Notes: a model not told the origin generated them from the letters alone. 8,351 nt of DNA from an uncultured Bacilli bacterium (GCA_944331885.1 CALVJF010000027.1:1-8351); one strand, 5' to 3'. Positions 1-7,668 are shown, numbered from the stretch's first letter. A program made the numbers and translations.

Positions 1-1942
1 CTAGTTTCTTAAATTTAACATCATCACTTAATAGACGATGTGTTCCAAAAACTAAATCAATTGTCCCTTCTTTTAAGCCTTTTAAAATTCTTTCAGTTTC
101 TTTTTTAGTCGTAAAACGATTTAATAATGCTATTTCAACAGGAAAATTCTTAAACCTCTCTAAAGCACTTTCAAATTGTTGTTTAGATAATATCGTAGTA
201 GGACACAAATAAAAAACTTGCTTATTATTTACTATAGCCTTAAATATTGCTCTAAAAGCCACTTCCGTTTTTCCAAAACCAACATCACCACATAATAAAC
301 GATCCATAGGAACTGGTGATTGTAAATCTTTATCAATTTCTTTAATCGCTTTTTGTTGATCATGCGTAGCTTCATAAGCAAAATCACTTGCAAAAATATT
401 TTCTAATTCATTATTTTGATAACTTTCCCCTTTAATTTTAGCTCGAGCAGCATATAATTCTATTAGTTCCTTACTAATGTCATTAATCTTTTTTCGCAAT
501 TCCCTTTTGGTTTTAGCCCAACTAGTACTATTCAATTTATTAATTTTTGGAACACTTCCATCTTTACTCGAATACTTAAAAATAGTACTTATTTTTTCAA
601 CGGGAATATAAACCTTATCATTGTCCTTATAATTAATTTGAATATAGTCCTTTTTTAAACCATTTTTACTCAAGGTAATGACTCCGTTATAAATACCAAT
701 TCCATGCAATGTATGAACAACGTAATCACCTAAAGAAAGTTGTGAAAAATCTTTAACTTTTTTACCAATTTTTAAACTATTTTTATAATTTATAATTGAA
801 TGTTTACTTTTATCTAAATCATTATCCGTAATTACAACATAATTACCGATTTCAAATCCCTTATTAACCTTCTTTAATACTACATTAATTTTATTTTCTA
901 AAATGTTATCATTATTAGTTAAAATAGCATCTTTAATTACCGATAAAATATTATCTATTTGTTGCTTATTGCTTAAATAAATAATAATCGTTTTACCAGA
1001 AGTAATTTGTTTATGTACATAATCATTTAATCTTTCAAAATCACTATCAAAATTAGATATTTCCCTACAATCATAAACAGCAGTAGCTTTAGCATTTTTG
1101 AAATTGTCCAAAATTACTTCTTTTTTAATTTGAATATCATTCATTTCAAACATATATTTCTTTTCTTGAGTCTCACCAATACTTGTACGATATTCAAACA
1201 TATCCTCAATTAATTTTTCATAAGAAGCATTCAATTGATCACTATTAACTTTAAAAACCATTGGATTATCTAAATAATCAAACAATGAACTTTTTTCATC
1301 CGTCTCAATTTCCTCAAAAGGACGACAAATAATATTATCTACTTCATTTATTGATAACTGTGAATTCTCATTAAAATAACGTATAGACTCAATAGTATTT
1401 CCAAAAAATTCTATTCTGATAGGATGCTCCTCTCCTACCAAAAATAAATCTATTATATAACCTCTAACAGCATATTCACCAGTAGCAGTAACAACCGAAT
1501 CTCGATTATAACCAAATTTTTCCAAAAGATTTAAAAAATTTTCACGATTAATATCAATACCTTTTTTTAAACTAAATTTAATTTTTTCTTCTACTTTTTT
1601 ATTAGGTAAAAAACGCAAAAATCCCGTTAAGTTAGTAACAATTATCTTTTTACCATTACCTATTTCATCTAACGTTTCTAATCTTTTTATTTTCAAATCC
1701 GGTGAAATGGCAATTGCAACTGAAGTTAAAAAATCATCCATTGGAAATAAACATACATCTTTTGTATAAGTACATAAGCTATCATAAAACATATTTGCTT
1801 CATACAAACTACTAGTTAGCACAATAACATTATCATCATGACTATTAAAATATTCCAGAACGCAAAAAACGTTTAACTCCTTTGTTAAACCGCAAATAAT
1901 GTCACCATTTTTTACTTTAATGTAATTTTCCAAATATTTCAT
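1..1942 (-). CDS. mfd: Transcription-repair coupling factor Mfd (3' part missing at window edge)
   Basis: Mfd is a DNA translocase that removes RNA polymerase stalled at lesions and recruits UvrA for nucleotide excision repair. I translated the frame from the ATG at 1942 and found 647 codons with no stop to the window edge. The UvrB-like N-terminal module shows GEYAVRG at residues 155-161 followed by a YIIDLF stretch. The RNA-polymerase-interacting (CarD-like) domain begins around GDYVVHTLHGIGIY at residues 405-418. The translocase Walker A motif is GDVGFGKTEVA at 552-562, preceded by PMDRLLC and followed by CPTTILSKQQ and GTHRLL. The DEEH box and the C-terminal domain should lie just beyond base 1; the family is usually near 1150 residues. 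The start follows the pth stop by 8 bases, with a TAGAGG ribosome binding site overlapping that stop. It is the last visible gene of the dnaX operon. Confidence 0.96.
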   Translation of the reverse strand, partial: MKYLENYIKVKNGDIICGLTKELNVFCVLEYFNSHDDNVIVLTSSLYEANMFYDSLCTYTKDVCLFPMDDFLTSVAIAISPDLKIKRLETLDEIGNGKKIIVTNLTGFLRFLPNKKVEEKIKFSLKKGIDINRENFLNLLEKFGYNRDSVVTATGEYAVRGYIIDLFLVGEEHPIRIEFFGNTIESIRYFNENSQLSINEVDNIICRPFEEIETDEKSSLFDYLDNPMVFKVNSDQLNASYEKLIEDMFEYRTSIGETQEKKYMFEMNDIQIKKEVILDNFKNAKATAVYDCREISNFDSDFERLNDYVHKQITSGKTIIIYLSNKQQIDNILSVIKDAILTNNDNILENKINVVLKKVNKGFEIGNYVVITDNDLDKSKHSIINYKNSLKIGKKVKDFSQLSLGDYVVHTLHGIGIYNGVITLSKNGLKKDYIQINYKDNDKVYIPVEKISTIFKYSSKDGSVPKINKLNSTSWAKTKRELRKKINDISKELIELYAARAKIKGESYQNNELENIFASDFAYEATHDQQKAIKEIDKDLQSPVPMDRLLCGDVGFGKTEVAFRAIFKAIVNNKQVFYLCPTTILSKQQFESALERFKNFPVEIALLNRFTTKKETERILKGLKEGTIDLVFGTHRLLSDDVKFKKL

Positions 1943-1950
1943 AAAAACCT

Positions 1951-2505
1951 CTATTTAGTATTATAAATATTCATTGTTTTATCTATACCATTAACTACAA
2001 AAGATCTAATGATTTCTTCATACATATTAAAATTACTTTTTAATAAATCCATTTCTTTTTCATTAAATTTTCCCAATACATAATCAACAGTATCTATATT
2101 TTTATTGTGTGTTATTCCAATTTTTAAACGCAAAAAAGCATTACTATTTAAGGAATTTATAATCGATTTTATCCCGTTATGTCCTCCAGAACTACTATTT
2201 CTTTTTAATTTATACTTACCTAAATCAATATCCATATCGTCATGAATTACCAAAATATCTTCTATATCTAAATTAAAATAATTTTTATATTTAACAACAG
2301 CTTCACCAGATAAATTCATAAATGTTAATGGTTTTAAAAAAATAACTTTTTCTCCACCAATTAAAGATTCATAGTATAAACCATTAAACTTTTCTTTCCA
2401 CTTTAGATTATTTCCCAGGAAATAATCTAATACCATAAAACCTACATTATGACGCGTATTAATATACTCTTTTCCCGGATTTCCCAAACCAACAATTAAT
2501 TTCAC
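1951..2505 (-). CDS. pth: Peptidyl-tRNA hydrolase
   Basis: Pth is a cytosolic enzyme that cleaves the ester bond of peptidyl-tRNAs dropped from the ribosome, recycling tRNA. The 184-residue protein has the family's usual length. It opens with KLIVGLGNPG (Asn9), then has NTRHNVG with the catalytic His19, TFMNLSG with Asn64, HDDMD at 88-92 and SGGHNG with Asn110. These correspond to the active-site and substrate-binding residues of the E. coli enzyme. The start is GTG. Its ribosome binding site (GAGGGTGAG) lies within the last codons of the upstream methyltransferase gene, only 3 bases away, so the two are probably translationally coupled. A 28-bp near-perfect palindrome with a Noc-site core is embedded in codons 25-34. 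In B. subtilis this gene (spoVC) also sits just before mfd, although yabB is further away there. Confidence 0.97.
   Translation of the reverse strand: MKLIVGLGNPGKEYINTRHNVGFMVLDYFLGNNLKWKEKFNGLYYESLIGGEKVIFLKPLTFMNLSGEAVVKYKNYFNLDIEDILVIHDDMDIDLGKYKLKRNSSSGGHNGIKSIINSLNSNAFLRLKIGITHNKNIDTVDYVLGKFNEKEMDLLKSNFNMYEEIIRSFVVNGIDKTMNIYNTK
2410..2423. promoter_or_regulatory. Noc-binding-site-like palindrome inside pth
   Basis: The site reads ATTTCCCAGGAAAT, one base away from ATTTCCCGGGAAAT, the binding sequence established for the nucleoid-occlusion protein Noc in Bacillus subtilis. The symmetry extends well beyond the 14-bp core: positions 2403-2430 form a 28-bp inverted repeat in which only the two central bases fail to pair. 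It encodes ordinary Pth sequence (YFLGNN). Binding by Noc is inferred; no noc gene is in this window. Confidence 0.65.
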
Positions 2506-2508
2506 AAT

Positions 2509-3222
2509 CTACTCACCCTCAAATATACCTTTATAACTTTTATACTTTAAAACATCTAAATTTGGTCCAACTTTTAAGCCCAACTGACCATTTTTTACTG
2601 CTTTTATCAAAACCATAATGGCATTTTTATTAATTCCTGCATAAATAAATTGCAACTTCTTAATATGAAAATTATACTTATTTAATATTGAAGTAATTTC
2701 TTCCAATCTTTCAGGACGATGCACAATATATAATGGAGCTTTATTTTTTAAAATATATTTTGCCGAAACAATTATTTCTTCAATTGTTGTCTTTAATTCA
2801 TGCCTTGCAATAGCTTTTTCCTCATTTTCATTAATAATTGATTTACTTGTAACTTTAAAATATGGTGGATTACAAGTAACAGCATCAACACTTTCCGGTA
2901 AAATATATTCTAAAGCTTCCTTTAAATTAGCATTATATATTTCAATTCTACTGCCCAAGCCATTAGTAGCTACAGACATTTTTGCCAAGTTAAAAATATT
3001 AGGTTGAATTTCAAAGCCATAGATTTTTGCATCACACCTTGTAGACAAGATTAAAGGTACTGGCGCATTCCCCGTACAAAAATCCACTATGCTGTTCAAA
3101 TTACTCTTAACTTCTACAAATTCAGCTAACAATATTGAATCTAGTGAAAATTTAAAACTATCTTCATACTGATATATCTGCAATCCATCATAATCAAATA
3201 AATCATTTTTTACATTTGCCAC
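2509..3222 (-). CDS. YabB/TrmN6-family SAM-dependent methyltransferase, probably tRNA1(Val) adenine-37 N6
   Basis: This 237-residue class I SAM methyltransferase carries a motif I region at VDFCTGNAPVPLIL (46-59) and the N6-adenine catalytic motif NPPY at 118-121. The N-terminal segment, with SFKFSLDSILLAEFV, matches the opening of the YabB/TrmN6 family, whose E. coli member methylates A37 of tRNA1(Val); the exact tRNA here is inferred. The HRPERL segment (168-173) after the catalytic domain is also typical. The start is a GTG inside the end of ricT, giving a 20-base overlap, with GGAAG a rather short 3 bases upstream. No better in-frame start is seen before the conserved region. B. subtilis places yabB downstream of ricT with yabA between them; yabA is absent here. 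The family is firm and the precise substrate less so. Confidence 0.88.
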   Translation of the reverse strand: MANVKNDLFDYDGLQIYQYEDSFKFSLDSILLAEFVEVKSNLNSIVDFCTGNAPVPLILSTRCDAKIYGFEIQPNIFNLAKMSVATNGLGSRIEIYNANLKEALEYILPESVDAVTCNPPYFKVTSKSIINENEEKAIARHELKTTIEEIIVSAKYILKNKAPLYIVHRPERLEEITSILNKYNFHIKKLQFIYAGINKNAIMVLIKAVKNGQLGLKVGPNLDVLKYKSYKGIFEGE

Positions 3223-4000
3223 AATCTTCCAACACTACTTCCTTTTTATCTCCATCAATATCTATAGTATATTTTCTACCTAAAATATCTACACTCACAA
3301 CCTGACCTTTACCCCATTCAGTATCAATCTTTTGTCCGATACTAGGCAAGCCACGACTACACTCGGTATAATTTTCATCTTCATAAGCTAAACAACACAA
3401 CAATCGACCACAACAACCATTAATTTTAGCAGGATTTAATGCAATATTTTGATTTTTAGCCATGTTCATACTTACAGCATCAATATAATTTAAAAAAGCT
3501 GAACAACATAACTTTCTTCCACAAATTCCAATACCTCCGACTTCACGAGCTTTATCCCTAGCCCCCACTTGACGCAACTCAATTCGCGTGCGATAAACAC
3601 TGGCTAATCTTTTAGCTAAATCTCGAAAATCAACTCTATCATCAGCCAAAAAATTAAACAACAACTGCTTACGATCAAAAGTAAAAGCAGCATCAATAAA
3701 TTTCATCTCAAGGCCAAGTTCATCGGCAAATTTAATTGCCTTTAAATAAGCAGCTTGTCCATCTTTTAAATTTTTTAAATGTACTTTTTCATCATCTAAC
3801 GTCGCTATACGTACTACTTCTTTAATGCTTTCACGATCAATTTTCAGTTTTTCTTCTTCAACAAAATTATTAATAAAACCATATTGCAAGCCTTTTTCCG
3901 TATTAACTATTACCTTTTCTCCTATTTTAATATTTTTATCATAAGCAAAAATATAAGATTTACCATCTTTTTTAAACACAACTCCATAATACTTAAGCAT
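3203..4000 (-). CDS. ricT: RicT (YaaT), PSP1-domain Y-complex subunit, RNase Y specificity factor
   Basis: In B. subtilis RicT joins RicA and RicF in the Y-complex, which carries Fe-S clusters and directs RNase Y cleavage of selected mRNAs; it also affects sporulation and competence. The 265-residue protein has the PSP1 core, including FTFDRKQLLFNFLADDRVDFRDL around 107-128 in two contiguous parts, then ARDKAREVGGIGICGRKLCC ending at 166. A second cluster, NGCCGRLLCC, follows at 195-203. Cys160, 165, 166, 196, 197, 202, 203 and 214 are the likely metal ligands, and a further Cys pair ends the protein (260 and 263). The ATG overlaps the end of holB by 8 bases and is preceded by GTGAGGG. The stop is TGA, which supports the standard genetic code. 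RicA and RicF would be encoded elsewhere. Confidence 0.95.
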   Translation of the reverse strand: MLKYYGVVFKKDGKSYIFAYDKNIKIGEKVIVNTEKGLQYGFINNFVEEEKLKIDRESIKEVVRIATLDDEKVHLKNLKDGQAAYLKAIKFADELGLEMKFIDAAFTFDRKQLLFNFLADDRVDFRDLAKRLASVYRTRIELRQVGARDKAREVGGIGICGRKLCCSAFLNYIDAVSMNMAKNQNIALNPAKINGCCGRLLCCLAYEDENYTECSRGLPSIGQKIDTEWGKGQVVSVDILGRKYTIDIDGDKKEVVLEDCGKCKK

Positions 4001-4838
4001 TTAAATCCCTCACTTCAAAGTAAAAATAATCTAATACCAAATCTATATTGACATTACTTTTTAACATTGATAAAACTTTATCAATTATTTCAATACTTTT
4101 AATAACATTTCTTTGTGAAATAAACCTAAAAAATCCTTCTTCGTACAAATTATTATTCACACTTAAATTTAGTAAAAATCTATTATATTTAACCATAATT
4201 TCTTCAAAATTTTTAAAATTATCAATCAATCCAATACGATCACCAATTAGTTCTACATATTCCTTCCTACTAATAAACCATTCGTCATAGTCTTCTTTAA
4301 TACTAGAGTTTAACAATTTTAAAAAATTATCATCAACTTTATTATCCATTATTTCATCATAGTTAACTTTAATAATCTGACAACGACTTCTAATAGTATT
4401 AATAACATTTTCTTGATTATCAGTAATAAAAAATCCTAATATATCATCAGCAGGTTCCTCTAAAAATTTTAACATAGTATTAGCTGAAGAAGCATTTAAT
4501 TTATCACAATAATTTATAATATAAACATTAAATTTAGAATAAATAGGCTTAGTAGCAAAACGTTCCTGTAATTCCAACACTTGATTCTTTTTAATACTAG
4601 CACCATCAGGATTAACCACAATTAAACTAGGTAACGAGCCATTATCAATTAATCGACAAATATTACATTCTTCACTACAATTATCAGTATATTTATTTTG
4701 ACAATTTAGCATTTTTACCAATACTAGAATGTCTTTTAGACATTTATCCATATCATTTGTTTCAAGCAAAAAAGCGTGAGCTAGTTTTTTCTCACCGTAT
4801 CTATTATATAAATTATTTATTTCCCGGGAAATAATCAA
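3993..4838 (-). CDS. holB: DNA polymerase III delta' subunit (clamp loader)
   Basis: Delta' is the structural subunit of the clamp loader and works with DnaX and delta to open the beta clamp. The 281-residue protein has the AAA+ fold landmarks: LAHAFLLE near residue 19, a four-cysteine zinc-module pattern at Cys46, 54, 58 and 61, the LNASSANTMLKFLEEP segment (114-129) and SRC at 151-153. The P-loop position lacks a GxxGxGK sequence (ETNDMDK instead), which is normal for delta' because it does not hydrolyse ATP. The start is TTG at 4838, supported by a strong GAAGGTGG 4 bases upstream. A perfect Noc-type palindrome covers the first codons. It lies 12 bases after bofA and overlaps ricT by 8 bases. 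tmk, often found just before holB in Bacillota, is absent. Confidence 0.95.
   Translation of the reverse strand: MIISREINNLYNRYGEKKLAHAFLLETNDMDKCLKDILVLVKMLNCQNKYTDNCSEECNICRLIDNGSLPSLIVVNPDGASIKKNQVLELQERFATKPIYSKFNVYIINYCDKLNASSANTMLKFLEEPADDILGFFITDNQENVINTIRSRCQIIKVNYDEIMDNKVDDNFLKLLNSSIKEDYDEWFISRKEYVELIGDRIGLIDNFKNFEEIMVKYNRFLLNLSVNNNLYEEGFFRFISQRNVIKSIEIIDKVLSMLKSNVNIDLVLDYFYFEVRDLNA
4819..4832. promoter_or_regulatory. Perfect Noc-binding-site palindrome at the start of holB
   Basis: ATTTCCCGGGAAAT matches the established B. subtilis Noc-binding sequence at all 14 positions and is a perfect inverted repeat. It lies within holB codons 2-7, just after the TTG start, and encodes ISREI. 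At this base composition a chance 14-of-14 match with a six-base G/C core is very unlikely. Recognition by Noc in this organism is inferred. Confidence 0.75.
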
Positions 4839-4842
4839 ATTA

Positions 4843-4850
4843 CCACCTTC
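4843..4850 (-). promoter_or_regulatory. Ribosome binding site of holB, supports the TTG start
   Basis: GAAGGTGG lies 4 bases upstream of TTG at 4838-4836 and is the strongest Shine-Dalgarno match in this gap. It supports the TTG as the holB start, ahead of the conserved LAHAFLLE region. Confidence 0.7.
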
Positions 4851-5033
4851 TTACAAGACAAAAAACATAACAATTAACGATAATAGGCCTGGTATTCCTA
4901 AAAATGAAACAGTCGCTACAGAAAAATAGTTTATAGGAATCATTACACCAGCTGCATCTGTCATAACATTTAAACCGTATAAAATAAATATTGCTAAACA
5001 AACTTTTTTAATTAACTTAAATATCTTTTTCAT
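4851..5033 (-). CDS. bofA: Short BofA-family integral membrane protein (pro-sigma-K processing inhibitor homologue)
   Basis: In B. subtilis BofA is a membrane protein that, with SpoIVFA, holds the protease SpoIVFB inactive until it is allowed to cleave pro-sigma-K. This 60-residue protein starts with a basic segment (KKIFKLIKK), then a hydrophobic helix (about 11-23), a short polar stretch, the family signature VMIPIN (30-35), and a second helix with SFLGIPGLL (43-51). Asn22 and Asn35 align with conserved asparagines of BofA. It is shorter than the roughly 87-residue B. subtilis protein and lacks the first N-terminal membrane segment. I chose the ATG at 5033 because GAGAGGA lies 5 bases upstream; the frame opens further, into recR, but without a ribosome binding site there. 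The position after recR is the canonical bofA location. Whether this organism sporulates cannot be told from the window. Confidence 0.85.
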   Translation of the reverse strand: MKKIFKLIKKVCLAIFILYGLNVMTDAAGVMIPINYFSVATVSFLGIPGLLSLIVMFFVL

Positions 5034-5038
5034 AGAAA

Positions 5039-5045
5039 TCCTCTC
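5039..5045 (-). promoter_or_regulatory. Ribosome binding site of bofA, decides the start
   Basis: GAGAGGA sits 5 bases before the ATG at 5033. It favours this start over a TTG at 5099 in the same frame, which overlaps recR and has no Shine-Dalgarno sequence. Confidence 0.75.
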
Positions 5046-5073
5046 TCTAAAAATATATTTAAGTATTTTATAT

Positions 5074-5673
5074 TTATGATATAATTTTTCGATCATCAAG
5101 TGCTCTATCTAAAGTCATCTCATCTAAATAATCAATTTCAGTTCCCATTGGAATACCATATGATAAACGAGAAATAGTAACATCTTTACCTTCAAAAATT
5201 TTTTGAAGATATAAAGATGTAGTTTCACCTTCAATTGTTGATTTCAAAGCTATAATCAATTCTGGCTTTTTCAATTTACTAACTCTCTCTTCTAAAGACG
5301 CAATATTAATATCTTCCGGATTAATCCCATCAATAGGTGAAATTAAACCATTTAATACATGATATTTCCCATAAAAATTTCCAGCTTTCTCGAAAGCAAA
5401 AACACTTTTGTAATCCTCCAAAACACAAATAATATTATTATTTCTTCTAGAATCAGAACAAATATTACATACATCAGAATCAGAAATATGCCCACAAATT
5501 TTGCATTTTTTAAGATTATCTTTACAATTTTTCAAAGAATCAGCAAAAAAATCAACATCTTCCTTTTTTAAATCAACAATAGCTAACGCCATTCGTTCTG
5601 CTGTCTTTTCACCAACACCAGGAAGTTTTCTAAAACAATCAATTAAATCCGCTAAACTATTAGGATAGACCAT
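5074..5673 (-). CDS. recR: Recombination mediator protein RecR
   Basis: RecR forms a ring that, with RecO, loads RecA on SSB-coated single-stranded DNA during gap repair. The 199-residue protein has the normal length and domain order. A helix-hairpin-helix region carries KLPGVGEKTAERMA (17-29), and a C4 zinc finger uses Cys57, Cys60, Cys69 and Cys72. A TOPRIM domain starts near residue 80 with VLED (84-87) and continues through STIEGETT (145-152). The C-terminal signature is SYGIPMGTEIDYLDEMTL, ending near 188. Its ATG overlaps the ebfC stop in a TAATG arrangement, indicating translational coupling. The ebfC-recR pair is widely conserved downstream of dnaX. Confidence 0.97.
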   Translation of the reverse strand: MVYPNSLADLIDCFRKLPGVGEKTAERMALAIVDLKKEDVDFFADSLKNCKDNLKKCKICGHISDSDVCNICSDSRRNNNIICVLEDYKSVFAFEKAGNFYGKYHVLNGLISPIDGINPEDINIASLEERVSKLKKPELIIALKSTIEGETTSLYLQKIFEGKDVTISRLSYGIPMGTEIDYLDEMTLDRALDDRKIIS

Positions 5674-5972
5674 TAAAAGAACCCATTTAATGCATTACCA
5701 TAAGGACCCATAGCTTTTTCCATTTCGCTATCAATTTCCTTTAATGCACTATTAACTGCAATTTTTATCATATCTTCCAAAACTTCCATATCGTCGGCTT
5801 CAATTGAGTCATTTTTTGTGATTTTAACACTTTTAAGTACTTTAGCACCTGTAAAAACTACTTCAACCCATTCAGATTTACCAACAAACTCTTTGTTATC
5901 AATCTCTCCCTTTTTTTTCATCATATCCTTTTGCATTCTCTGTGCCTGTTGCATTAAAGCTTGCATATTCAT
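5673..5972 (-). CDS. ebfC: YbaB/EbfC-family nucleoid-associated protein
   Basis: Small dimeric DNA-binding proteins of this family coat the nucleoid and are almost always encoded between dnaX and recR. The 99-residue product fits the family: a Met/Gln-rich N-terminal helix (MQALMQQAQRMQKDMMKKKG, about residues 3-22), a central beta region with VEVVFTGAKVLKSVKI, an acidic helix with MEVLEDMIKIAVNSAL, and a tail ending in GPYGNALNGFF. The ATG is preceded by GAGGAG at good spacing. It lies 15 bases after dnaX and shares one base with the recR start. The B. subtilis name is yaaK. Confidence 0.95.
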   Translation of the reverse strand: MNMQALMQQAQRMQKDMMKKKGEIDNKEFVGKSEWVEVVFTGAKVLKSVKITKNDSIEADDMEVLEDMIKIAVNSALKEIDSEMEKAMGPYGNALNGFF

Positions 5973-5987
5973 AAAATCTCCTCATTT

Positions 5988-7640
5988 CTATTCAAATTCA
6001 ATATTATCACTACCAAAAATTTCGTTAGCTAATTTTTCCAATTCATCACTACTTTCCAGCAAAGAATCAGCATACTCTTCATCTATAAAAGTATAAGAAA
6101 TATTATTTTTAATATTTGTAATATATTCTTTTTTAGCTTTTAACCACTCTTCGCTAGTTACAGCAACAAATCTATAATCAATATTATACAAGTTCTTAAA
6201 TAATGTTTCAATCTCATTAATACTGCTATTAATAAGAGAGTTTGTAGAATCCACTTTACTAGAAATAATTGCATAAGTATCTGAAGCAGCTTCTACCTCG
6301 CAATCAGCTAATAATGACATCATATACATATCATTAACAGCCAAATAATCTAATAACTCTTGCCATTTACTACTCAAAAATTCTTTTCTTTCCTTTTTAG
6401 CATCACAAAAACAATTATTAATTCTTATTTTCAAAAAATTATCATTAATTACAACTCTTTTTACTTGCTTATTATCGTTACCATCTTGTAATTCAGCATT
6501 TTTGCTAACAAACATATGTTCGTTATCTTTTACATCATTTTCAATTTCAGCAGAGCTATAATTAATTTCACTTTCATTATCTATATTATTATTTTCAACT
6601 TTATTAGTTAATGATAAATTTTCACTCTTTAAATATTTCAAAATAGTAATTTCAATCAAAGTATAGGGATTTACATTTAAATTAATATTTCCCAAACATC
6701 CGTTTAAATCCAGTATTAAATCATAAATTAACTCAAAATCACCATCTTTCTTACCTAATTTAATTCCAACTCCATAATCACGCAATTCCGAAATTAATTT
6801 TTCCAAAAAAATACTATAATAAACTCCCTTTTCCTTAATATCTGCTAAAAAATTCAACACTTCAATTATTTCATTATTAACTATATTATTAACAAATTTT
6901 CTCACTCTCTCAGTAGATATAGTTCCAAAATTAGAAATAACTGTATCAACATCAATTTTTTCATTATCCGCCGCCAATTGATCTAAAATACTAAGTGCAT
7001 CACGCATTCCACCAGCTGAAATGTAAGCAATTTCTTGCAAAGCATCATCAGAAATATCAATTTTTTCCTCATTTGCAACAAAACGCAATCTCGAAATTAT
7101 ATCTTTTAAATCAATTGGTCTAAAATCAAAACGCTGACATCTTGACAAAATAGTAATTGGTACATTCTGAATATCAGTTGTTGCTAAAATAAACACAACG
7201 TGTCCAGGTGGTTCCTCTAAAGTAAGCAATAACGCATTAAAAGCACTTTGAGAAAGCATATGTACTTCATCAATTATATAAACTTTATATTTTAAAGATG
7301 AAGGACTTAATTTAACATTGTCAATTAACTCTCTCATTTCATCCACGCCATTATTAGATGCTGCATCAATTTCAATTATATCCGGAGAATCATTAAATTG
7401 TTGACAATTAACGCATTTTCCACAAGGATTACCATTTACAGGTTCAAGACAATTAATAGCCTTAGCAAATAACTTTGCACTACTTGTTTTACCTGTTCCC
7501 CTTGGTCCAGTAAATATATACGCGTGTCCTATTTTACCCGACTTAATAACGTTAGTAAGCATTCTTTTAGTATAATCTTGACCAACTAAATTATCAAAAT
7601 CGCTAGGGCGATATTTTCTGTATAAAACTTTATAATTCAC
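5988..7640 (-). CDS. dnaX: DNA polymerase III tau subunit (clamp-loader ATPase)
   Basis: DnaX is the ATPase of the clamp loader and ties it to the replicative polymerase and helicase. The 550-residue protein starts VNYKVLYRKYRP (first residue read as Met). It has a Walker A motif GPRGTGKT (45-52), zinc ligands Cys64, Cys73, Cys76 and Cys79, Walker B with DEVH at 124-127, and the SRC arginine-finger motif at 166-168. A poorly conserved Asn-rich linker (about 350-400) leads into the C-terminal tau region. I chose the GTG at 7640 rather than the ATG at 7670: AGAGGTG lies 8 bases before the GTG, and the upstream ATG overlaps a -10 element and lacks a ribosome binding site. I saw no A AAA AAG slippery site in frame that would yield a gamma form. 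It is the first gene of the long operon. Confidence 0.96.
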   Translation of the reverse strand: MNYKVLYRKYRPSDFDNLVGQDYTKRMLTNVIKSGKIGHAYIFTGPRGTGKTSSAKLFAKAINCLEPVNGNPCGKCVNCQQFNDSPDIIEIDAASNNGVDEMRELIDNVKLSPSSLKYKVYIIDEVHMLSQSAFNALLLTLEEPPGHVVFILATTDIQNVPITILSRCQRFDFRPIDLKDIISRLRFVANEEKIDISDDALQEIAYISAGGMRDALSILDQLAADNEKIDVDTVISNFGTISTERVRKFVNNIVNNEIIEVLNFLADIKEKGVYYSIFLEKLISELRDYGVGIKLGKKDGDFELIYDLILDLNGCLGNINLNVNPYTLIEITILKYLKSENLSLTNKVENNNIDNESEINYSSAEIENDVKDNEHMFVSKNAELQDGNDNKQVKRVVINDNFLKIRINNCFCDAKKERKEFLSSKWQELLDYLAVNDMYMMSLLADCEVEAASDTYAIISSKVDSTNSLINSSINEIETLFKNLYNIDYRFVAVTSEEWLKAKKEYITNIKNNISYTFIDEEYADSLLESSDELEKLANEIFGSDNIEFE

Positions 7641-7648
7641 TCGATTTT

Positions 7649-7655
7649 CACCTCT
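7649..7655 (-). promoter_or_regulatory. Ribosome binding site of dnaX, decides the GTG start
   Basis: AGAGGTG lies 8 bases upstream of the GTG at 7640-7638. The resulting protein begins at the conserved YKVLYRKYRP motif, which is the usual DnaX N-terminus. Confidence 0.8.
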
Positions 7656-7668
7656 TCTTGTTGATAAC

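Noticed and set aside
2470..2483. TTTTCCCGGATTTC, resembling a Noc half-site
   Set aside because: Only one half matches; it encodes the conserved GNPG motif of Pth, which accounts for the G/C bases.
4153..4161. TTATTCACA, a DnaA-box match in holB
   Set aside because: A lone degenerate 9-mer within AT-rich coding sequence, with no neighbouring boxes or other origin signals.
4048..4290. Open frame of 80 codons on the + strand opposite holB
   Set aside because: It lies wholly antisense to a well-supported gene, has no recognisable motif, and its composition reflects the complementary coding strand.
5359..5571. Open frame of 70 codons on the + strand opposite recR
   Set aside because: Antisense to the zinc-finger and TOPRIM part of RecR, with no motif; a shadow frame.
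5818..6096. Open frame of 92 codons on the + strand across the ebfC/dnaX junction
   Set aside because: Antisense to two conserved genes and Ser/Ile-rich as expected for the complement of Lys/Asp-rich coding sequence.
7416..7424. TTTTCCACA, a DnaA-box-like sequence in dnaX
   Set aside because: It falls on the codons of the conserved zinc-binding Pro-Cys-Gly-Lys-Cys motif and is isolated, so protein coding explains it.
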